Origin: Methanobacterium sp. PtaB.Bin024
GTDB lineage: Archaea > Methanobacteriota > Methanobacteria > Methanobacteriales > Methanobacteriaceae
DNA length: 50,125 nucleotides
Reading direction: 5' to 3'
Assembly (NCBI GenBank): GCA_002067065.1
Contig: MVPY01000075.1
Coordinates: forward strand, 1 to 50,125
Under the pieces are notes generated by a model that saw only the letters and a program-made list of their open reading frames with translations, was not told where the DNA came from and did no database searches. This document shows positions 33,216 to 43,100 of the stretch, piece by piece. Numbering within the stretch: position 1 is the stretch's first letter; every line of letters begins with the position of its first letter. A program made the position numbers and the translations under genes.

Positions 33216-33839
33216 TTATGTATTCTTTTCCAGACATACAAACTGAATCATAATCGGATCTAGATCATCAGAGGTGAGTTTTTCTCCTTGACTTTCGCCA
33301 TTTAATCCTTCTTCTACATCTTCACCTTCTTCTTCTATCTCAATGACCATGGTTTCCTCTTCTGCGGCGCCAGGATCTTTTTCAATGCATTCTTTGACCT
33401 GTGACTGGATTGCAGCAGCATCTTCCACATCAATCATACTTACTATCTCCATTTGTTGCTGGAAACGTTCTATTGCCTCATCAGGCATGTTTTCAATAAA
33501 GGGAATGGCACCGGTAGCACCGACTATCTTCCTTTTATCAGCATCCACTCCATTGGCATGTAACGCCTCAATACTCTGACCTGTGATGTGTCCCTGCACC
33601 TCTGATCCGCACAGTATCAGGAAGCGGATGTTGGGATTGGAAATTAAGTTGGCCATCATCTTCTCAATCCCCAAGTTTTCAGTTTTGCAGGGCCCGGCAA
33701 TGGCAGCCCCTGCATCCACCACCACATCTTCAATATGAGAAGCCAGTGTAGCACCAGCAACACAGCTTTGCGGGTCACCCACCACATAATCTCCATTAAT
33801 AACCGGCCATCCTTCTGCAGGTTCTTTTTTTTCAACCAT
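33216..33839 (-). CDS. mtrA: Soluble MtrA paralogue (corrinoid-binding protein)
   Basis: A 207-residue homologue of the corrinoid subunit of methyl-H4MPT:coenzyme M methyltransferase. The N-terminus (EPAEGWPVINGDYVVGDP) and cobamide-binding core are typical, and the axial cobalt ligand is present in GSEVQGHITGQS at position 84, the numbering known for MtrA. The C-terminal membrane helix of the genuine subunit is missing: the tail is acidic (EIEEEGEDVEEG) and ends LDPIMIQFVCLEKNT, so the protein should be cytoplasmic. It is alone, without mtrB-H. Its promoter shares a dyad with the surface cobN genes, pointing to a role in corrinoid binding, storage or salvage rather than in the Mtr complex (inference). 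The start is ATG 33839 with GGAGG upstream. Confidence 0.92.
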   Translation of the reverse strand: MVEKKEPAEGWPVINGDYVVGDPQSCVAGATLASHIEDVVVDAGAAIAGPCKTENLGIEKMMANLISNPNIRFLILCGSEVQGHITGQSIEALHANGVDADKRKIVGATGAIPFIENMPDEAIERFQQQMEIVSMIDVEDAAAIQSQVKECIEKDPGAAEEETMVIEIEEEGEDVEEGLNGESQGEKLTSDDLDPIMIQFVCLEKNT

Positions 33840-33887
33840 AACATAAAACCTCCGTTTTTAAATAATGCTTCAGTATTTACTAAGACC

Positions 33888-33936
33888 TATTATAAATATA
33901 AATATTTCCATTTTACTTTAAAAATATTAAAGTAAA
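33888..33936 (-). promoter_or_regulatory. mtrA-like promoter with perfect 25-bp dyad
   Basis: TTTACTTTAA (33912-33921), spacer AAATA, and TTAAAGTAAA (33927-33936) form a perfect 10-bp-arm palindrome immediately upstream of the minus-strand TATA region (GGAAATATTTATATTTATA, 33893-33911). It matches the dyads at cobN1 and, less well, cobN2. Predicted leader about 30 bases. No clear second copy at the downstream position. Confidence 0.75.
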
Positions 33937-34102
33937 CTTTAGAGCCTTTAATAGAAATCTGAAAAACACATCCAGTTTAATTATATTCCAAAAACATGAA
34001 ACTTTCATCCTTGTTAAAAAAATTACCATAACAACCTATACCTCATTTTAATAAAAAAAAGTTCACTTTACTTAAAAAAAGAAAAAATAGGGAATGGGAT
34101 GC

Positions 34103-37100
34103 CTATTTTTTTAACATGCCCAACAATCCCATTATGTTTCCTTTAAAGTACCCTAACCCCACCAGAAGTACCAAGACAATAACTCCCGCAACGGCTGCAA
34201 TGGGCAGGCCAGATTGTGCAGATCCAGATGGTGTGCTTTTGGAAACTTCGTAGGATTTTTGGGTGTGTTCACCAGCTTCATCTCCCACTTCACTATCAGC
34301 ACCTTCTCCGTTTTCATCTGAAGTGTCAGTGGTTGCTTCTTCACCAGCAGCATCAGGTTGTCCTGTCTGTGTTGTTCCTACAGGCTGTGATGATGTTTCT
34401 GATGGTGTCTGTGGTTGGGTCTGTGGTTCTGGTTCCTGTTCACTGGGTTTGAACTCCTGTCTCTGAGTTGCCTGGTACATAGCACTTTGTAGCTGAGCTA
34501 ACAGAGTGGGGTTAACATTGGAAGTAGCCCAGGTCATCAAGGCCACGTTACCACAGACACAGTCACAACAGGATACTCCATTTTCTATGATATTTTGAGC
34601 TAATTGGTTAATTATCATAGGACTGAGATCAGCGGCAGCTTGCCAATACCCCGTACGAATAGCATCAGCCATTTTAGCCAGCATCATCTGCTGGGCATAG
34701 GGATTGCTACTTTCAAGGTAGGAGCTCACTCCCAAATTATACACGTCCCGAACATACATGTCTGCCAGTTGGTTCCATTCTGTCTGAGTGAGTTGTTCAG
34801 GAGCTACCTGTTGGAATTTATAGAAGTTGGAGAAGAACTTGGTAAGGTATCGGCTGTTACTGTATTGTGAACTAGCACTGTTCATCATTGCTTTCACATA
34901 TGATGGGTTAAGGTAGCGGGTGGTTAATTCATTGTTTATGAACTGTTCCAGGGAAACTGACTGGGCATTGTTACGGTTGGCGTAACTTAGAATGTTGAAT
35001 TCCGGTGAATTACCACCATTGACATAGGATATGGTATTGTACAATCCTCCCCAGTAATCAACGAAATCATCGTTGTCCAGAGTTCCGTAAAGGTTGGTGT
35101 TTCTGCTGGCGAACATGGTACCAATTCCAGTGAGTGCTCTGGCAAATACTGCTGGGTTGGATGTTCCCCAGTTGTTCTGGGTGTAGATATGACCCATTCT
35201 AGTTAAATAGTACTCAGCCAGATCATCAGTACTGTTCCATGTCCAGCTCATTTCAAGTGCCTTGGATATTCCTGCACCATAGTCACCCTCTGGTGGTGCG
35301 AATATACGAGATATGGCCATTTCACCAGCTTCCTCTGGGGTCATGTTCAATCCCAAATAATATATGAAGTCACTGACCCAGTTCTGGGCAACGTAGTTAT
35401 CACTTAGAGATTCACTTCCCACACCATAGTAACCTATGCCATCCATTATTTCATCTAAACCAATTTTAATCTGATTATGGTATTGACTCAGACTGCTATC
35501 AGCCAGTATGGTGTAATATGATCTGGCCAATGCAATTCGGAAGGCTTTATCCAGAAGTCCGGCCTGTCGGCTGTAGAGGTCACGGAAAAGTCCGCTGGTG
35601 ATGATAACTGCATCGATCCTTTTCTTACTCCATCCTTCCGGTCGCACCAGATCCTCCAGTTCAATGTATTCTGGCATTTCTTTAAGTTTCTGACCATCAA
35701 CTCCTGCACTGGGTGAATCGGACCATACTGGTTTCATTCCCAGAAGATACAGTACCATGGAAACCAGTGCTCCATCATCCCTGGCTGTTTCCACACACCA
35801 GATACCAACAGCAACCTTTTTAGTATCTTCATCTATGCCATCGAGAAGTAGCAGTGCCAGGGTTTTACCATATTCATAGGCTTCTTTGGTGGGTATTTCT
35901 GCTGCCTGGTCATGGTAGAAGTTTCTTCCTGTTGGCAGAACATCTGGATTAGATATAGGATCGTCTCCAGGTCCAGGTGTGATGTATCCTCCACTTAATG
36001 CTGTTAAGAAACTTTCCACCTCATTATACACACTTTCATTCAAGAGGTTGATATATGTTTTAGCCTTTTCCAGGGCTAATATGAAGTTATCTGAGGGGTT
36101 AGCTGTGAATTTCAGAGCAACAGTATTTACATCGCTATAAATTAATGCTTTCACTACTTCTTCACATATACCCTGCACTGCATCCTTTTCCTGGGCTGAT
36201 AACGAACTTTCTGTTTTTGCAAAGAATATTAAGGAGATTTCATTCTGCAAAGTTGTTGTTTCTGTTCCTCCAGGTATCTGGAATGCCACAGAAAGCATAC
36301 TAGTCACCATGAGTGATATCTGGTCATCAGTCCATTCCTGACCAATAACATCCAGACCATAAGGGTAAAGCGTGTTCTGAATAGCAGATATATAATCATT
36401 AACCGCTTCTATAATTTCTGTTCCACTCATATTACTAGTATCAACTCCCATACCTGTCTCTAAGTCGTTTTCACTGATTATATCTTTGATCTGGCTGAGG
36501 ATTTCCAGTTTCTGGGTGCTGTTGGCCATGTCATAATCATCAGCCAGTGTTGCCAGCTGCCCAAGATATCCATAGAGTGAAGTGTAGGTCATTGGTGGTG
36601 TTAAGTGGTCGATGATAACTGCATTGCCTCTTCTTTTGGCCTGAATACCTTCAGCCAGTCCATCGGAGATGTAGAAATAGATCTGTGGCACACTACCAGT
36701 GACTATGTTTGGGAAATCAGTTGGGGCTAGAATAGTCTCTTTTCCAGGTAACCATTCATGGGTGGCGTGTCTTCCCATATAAACCATGGCATCAGTTCCC
36801 TGTTGTTGTAACCAGGCATAAAATGCCAAGTATTGGTGGTGAGGGGGGACAGCCATGTTGTGGTAAAGCTGATCTGCATCTCCTTCCCATCCTCTTTGTG
36901 GTTCTGGACCTATGAATATATTCCCGAACTGTATTCCTGGGAGGACAAAATACTTCGTACCATTTCTTTCTACCACCATGATGTCACCAGGGGCTTCTCC
37001 CCATCCAGACATTCCCTCCACATCCAGTGCCATAAACTGGGCTTTGTAATTGAGATATTCATTATAATCAACAACATCCTGACTTTCTGCATATTCTTTT

Positions 37101-40100
37101 AGACTACTGACTATACTGTTTAAAAGAGGTGTGGCAGCAGCTAGCTTATCTTCAGGTACCAGTGGAATTATCTGATTTAACCAGGAATCGATTTTTTCAT
37201 TTAAATCCTCAACGTAATCTGAATCACTGGTGTATCCTAGTTGCACTGCCTTTTTTACCAGTTCTCCAATATAGGCCACTGGGCCCTCGGTCACATATAA
37301 TTGGGTCATTTCATCCAGCTGTGAAAACCAGGCCATATAATCATCCACAGAATAAAGAACCACATTCGGGTTATCAGCCAGTTTCTCCACTTCTCCTGGT
37401 GCCCAGTTAGCCACGTTTATCCCCTGAGCTAGCATTAAGTCTTCAAGAGCTCCAGCATCTACTGGTATATTTTCTACAGTGTATCCTTCACTTTTCAATA
37501 CATTAAGCAAATTAAGTATGCTCTGTATAGGATCAAGGTAACTGGCTCCTATGTTGTTTTTACCTGGCGGGTAGTTGTAGTAAATGATAGCTACTTTTTT
37601 AAGGGCATTGGACATGTATTTAAGCTGTGCCCATCCCAGAAGTTTATCTGCCATATTGTTGATGTTATCATACTCGGGTACGTATCCTATAATGGATGCC
37701 CCTGTTACAGAATCAATAACTGATTTCATTCCCCCTACAAAGGTTGGTTCTATTTCTCCCTGAGCTTCCAAGATGGTTATGTGCCACCATTTATCTCCAG
37801 AAATGGTTGGCAGTCCACTGGTACTCAAAAACCATGCCTCATTGGTAACATAGTCTGAGTGTATGGCCCTGATCACTGGAACTCCCAGTGCTTCGAAGAA
37901 TTCAGTGGTTTCTGTGAAGTTATCTCCACCCAATCCATAAGCAGGCATGGCCACTAAACCATCTATCCTTATCAGGTACAGGGCAGGGTTTTCTATGAAA
38001 CTGGTGGCATTGGTGGCATTGGTGAAGGCTTCCAACATCACCTTTAACTGTTCTTCAGTTCCACCATAGGCCATAACTGGTATAACATTAAGACCCCTTG
38101 CTTCTAGGGCATCAATTATTGCATAGTATGGTTGTAATTCTTGGGCATCAACATACATAGTACTTTCAATAAGTCCCACACATCCAATTCTGTCGCTTTT
38201 AAAGTACTCAGCCATATATTCTTCCAATGTGTACCACTGGTAACGGTAAATACCATACTCCTGTTTTCCAGAGGAAAAGCTAGGTTCTTCAAAGTCGGTA
38301 TCCAGACCCAGTAAACTAAGTGCCCATAATATCTGATTTTCAAGGTTTTCCTTGTCATTTAAGTTTTTATATAACGTTGCTTTGTTGTACAATTCCGGGA
38401 AATTGGCTGTTTTCATGTACTCCACAGTCTGATTATAGTCAGATCCTCGCATGGTGTTCTGATAGTAAGCCATTAACTGTTCTGTGGTGAAGTTTTCCAG
38501 GAGTTTAACCCCATTGATTGAGGAATACTTCATCAATGCCACTGAAGCAGGTGTAACTGAAACTGGAGGTTCCAATATAAGGAAAACACCCTTTTCAGTT
38601 ATTTCAGGGTGTTCACTTAAGATCTTGGTTAATTTGGGTTCAGCATTAGTCATCACCCATTCACCAATGAATACATCACAGGTTTGCAGGTATGCTAAAA
38701 GTTCATCCTCACTCATGTCTTCTATTTGCAATCCGTTACGCAGTTGTATTGATAATCCCTGTATGTTTTCCAAAATATCCAGTGCAGCCATGTTAAGGAT
38801 GTTGGTTCCAGGTTTATCACTGATGATGAAAACGCTTACCATCCCTGTTTCTTTCATTAGAATGAATCTTTTAAACTCATTGTTAGTTTCATTGTACTCA
38901 TCAACCTGATCGTCAGGGTCAACCACTATTTTCAGGTTGTGGGATCCATAGGCATTTGGTGTCCAGTTAAATAAAAGATTAATAATTGCACCCACTTTCA
39001 AACCATTCACGGTTTGACTTCCTATTTCCTGGTCATTGTCGTATAATTTCACCACAAATGGACCTGAATCTTCATAACCTCTGTTGGCAACTGTGGCATT
39101 CAACTGGTAATTCTGGTTGATTGTTAGATCTGAAGGCACTACTATGTTTTCAGGAATCAAATCTGGTCTAGCCAGTTCCACTTCCAGAGTTTTGCTTATC
39201 ATGTTGTTAGTTTCATCGGATTCTTCCACCTGATTATCGGGGTCAATGATGATCTGTAAAAGATGAGAACCTACTGTAGTTGGCTTCCATGAGAAACTTA
39301 AATGCATGGTGGAACCTGCAGCTAAACTATTGACATTCTGACTGGCAACTTCCTGGTTGTTGTCATAAAGTTTCACCTGGAACGAGTTTGCACTACCAAT
39401 TCCCCCATTGTTAATGGTGGTGTTTACAGTGTAAGTCTGGTTGGCTACTACTACCTGAGAAACTACAACTCCTCCATTGAATAGATCAGCCCTTGCATCA
39501 CTGGGTTCTGTGTATTTGACAGTTAAAAGTGACAGGACTATTTTGTAGTACTGGCCGGTTCTGTCGTAGGTTAGGGTATTGGTACCATAATTGGTGAAGT
39601 AATTCATCACATTCCAGGTGTCTGAACCACTGTAACTTCCTTGTGGTTTGTTATTGGCCATGTTGTTCCCATTGAAGGTGTATCTGCCGTCCTGACTTGC
39701 AAGGTGAATTACCTTTAAGGTTGCATTAGTTAGCGTTGCTGCGGTGGGTATGGTACTCTGGAATGTGGATGTACCTACATAATTTTCACCAAGATTTTCC
39801 TCCACATAATAGGTGTCAGCATCATGTCCTTGATTCACCCAGTACATTATTATGTCACTGTCTCCATCATTGTAGGCTGCTATGAGGGTTATGAACTTTA
39901 TCCTTCCATCAAAACAGTCAGGATTGGTAAGCACATGGACGTTGTTGTTCTGTTGTATCAAAGTGGTGACATCGTACCACATTAAATAGTCGCTGGTCAC
40001 CCGGTTGGTATGGTCATTTATCTGAAGAGAACTCCAAGTATCAGAGCCTTCTGGATAAGAGTAACTGCTGCTTAAATGTTCACTGGCTATTTGCTGCCCG

Positions 40101-43100
40101 TTGAATGTAACGTTCACGTCGGTAGGATAATCAGTTTGCATATTTCCTAGATATGCTCCTACATAGAGGGTGGCATTAACCACTTGGGCATTATCAGGCA
40201 GTTCCTGGAAATCATAATCCACATCAGTGGGTGTCACTGAATTATTGAAACCGTAATATGTATCTTCATATAAACCCCCACTGACAGTCCCATTTTGAAC
40301 TGTAACCGGTGGATCACCACCCACATATGGATCTGCTGTGGCTGTTCCACATATGGCCAGGGAAAACACTATCCCCATTAAAAGAAGAAAGGGTAACTTC
40401 CTCCCCTTCCCTTCTCTTGATATTCCGAATCCTCCAATAAGACTTAAAATACCAACAATTAGTCCAGCAAATGGAGCACCTGTTTCCTGCATTGGAACTG
40501 TAGTTTCAGAGGTACTTTCCGCTGCATTTACATTGCTTGCTGTTGCTGCATTCACATTCGATGAGGACTCCTGTACGTTGATTGTTAATTCTGGTTCGTT
40601 GTTTCCTGAAACAGGATCGTATGTAGTTGTTGTTATACTGGGAGTTATGGTGAAACTACCCGAACTAAGCACCTTCAAAACCAAATAAAGTGTAGGATCA
40701 CACACAGAAAGATCACCCAAATTCCAGGTAACTGTCCTAGTCAAAGAATTATACGTCGGAGCCGAAAATCCAGCAGCATCCGCCCCCACATACATCATCA
40801 CATACTCAAAGGATCCTGGAATAACATATGTGAAAACAACACCAGCGGCATTATCAGGACCATTGTTACCTATCTTGAAGGTCATGGTGATGATATCACC
40901 CACATTGGGGTTGTTGTTACTGACTGAGGTGTTGACGTACACATCTGTGTTAGGTATGGTATAATTCACAGTGTAAACTTCTGAAGGATTCCCAGCAGCG
41001 TCTACTGCCATGAATTTCAATTTGGTGGTACTGTTGATTGTTAGAGGTGCTGAGTAGACATTGCTACTGGTTGTAGGATCACTTCCGTCGGTAGTGTAGT
41101 AAATAACCGGAGTGGTATCCAAGTTATCATTTGCACTGAGTACCACTGATTGAGGAGTGTTGTAAGTTCCTGTTCCTGGTGTTGCACCTGCAGTTGGGGC
41201 TGTTTTATCCAAAATGTATGTTCTTGTTTGATTGGCGGCCTTGTTACCTGCATCATCAACTGCATAGAATCTGAGATTCATCACTCCTTCTGTGTCAAGG
41301 GTCAGGGTGACTGTATTAGCCTGATGATCCCAGTTCACTCCATCAGTACTGTAATATATTATAGGGTTCAGATCCCGGTCATCACTGGCTGTCAGGGTTA
41401 TGGTCTGATCAGTGTTAAATGAACCGTTATCAAGATCTACGTTGACTGTGGGTGCTGTAATATCTATAGTGTAGGTTTCACTGGTAACAGGACCATGATT
41501 TCCTGCACTATCCACTGCCATGAATTTTAGGATGGTGGTTGTATCCAGGTGTATTGGTCCAGCGTAGACATTGCTACTGGTTGTAGGATCACTTCCATCA
41601 GTGGTGTAGTAGATGGTAGCTGTTTCTGTGGGTGTCAGTGTGACATCCAGTGAGTTATTCACCAGACATGTGGTGGGATCGGCAGTCACATCAGGAGCAG
41701 TTGTGTCTATGGTATAGGTTTCACTCTGGATGTCAGACTGTATGCCTGAAGCAGTAACTGCCATGAATTTCAGGGTGCTGGTTGTGTCCAGATGAATAGG
41801 TCCAGAATAAACACTGCTACCTAGATTAGGTTCGTCTCCATTGGTGGTGTAGTATATGGTGGATGTTACACTAGCTGTTAGATTTACATCCAAAGTATGG
41901 TTATATAGGCCTCCAATAGGATCGGCAGTGACTGTTGGTTTGTATTCTGTTACCAGTATACAGCCCAGCACACACATACTGTCACCGTAGCTGCTAGTAT
42001 CATCAGTTGTGGGGTCAAAACTTTGGAGTGCCGCCTGGTTATTCCCATTCTCTAGAATACTGGTCACATCATAAGTGCTAAAACCAGTCTGTGGTCCAGG
42101 ACTGCCCACATAATCATTCCAGAATCCAGTGTACTCAACACCGTTGAAGAAAAACTTACTCTTATCAACATCCGCGGCCGAGGCCAGTATGGTAATGGCT
42201 GTAGCGTTCTCTAAACCATTAGTTACCACATTTGTGTAGGTGGCATATGTGGTTGCTTCGGTGTTGTTTGTGGAGTAGGTTTCTCTGCTGCATAACATGT
42301 CACAACCATCGTTGATGTAGATGGTTTTATAGGTGGATGCAGAATTCTCATAAATCACCAGTAGATAAGCTCCATATAAACTAGTAGTGTTAATGCCTTT
42401 GGTCAGGGTCAGGATGTTACCATCTGCACTGAAGAGACTGGTCACATCATAGACCAGAAGTCCTGAAGGGTAGTTGCTGCTGCCGAATCCTTTGGTGTCA
42501 CTGTAATAACCAATATAATTTAGAATGTTTCCATTGAATGCTGCTGTGAAGTCTGGTACTCCAGTAACATAACTCCAGGTGTAAGGCTGGTAAAGTCTTG
42601 CCTGTACGATAGTAGAACCTGCAGGTATGGTCAGGTCAGTGTTGGTCCAGGTTACAGTGGATGTGGTCCAGCTGCTTCCGCTTAGATAGCTTGAATCTCC
42701 GCTGGAGTAGATTAACTCGTAGTTACCGCTGAACGTTGCGTTGGATCCCATATCATCGATGTCATCATCATCGGTGTACTGTTTACCTTTGTAGCCGTTG
42801 TTGTACACGGTAATGGTGGTTTGGAAAACGTTGTTGGTCTCGTTGGTCTCAGGAATATTGTCCAATGGGTCGGCATTGGCACTGACAGGCACACTACTAC
42901 CACCTGCATATTCTGTTGTATCGGTTATAGTTACGGTAGTGCTGGCTCCTGTAGCAAGTGCAGGCACATTTACAGTGTAGGTGGTTCCGTTAACAGTTAT
43001 ATTCAGGGTGGTTGCACCTGAATCAGCAGTTCCATTGTTTTTCACAGTAACATCGATCACATTGGGTTCGTTAGCGAACATGTAATTTCCAAGTCCAGAA

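Noticed and set aside
40295..40378. Internal ATG at 40378 as the start of a separate second CobN gene
   Set aside because: There is no ribosome-binding site upstream, the hydrophobic signal begins before this Met, and the frame is continuous; treated as a fusion instead.
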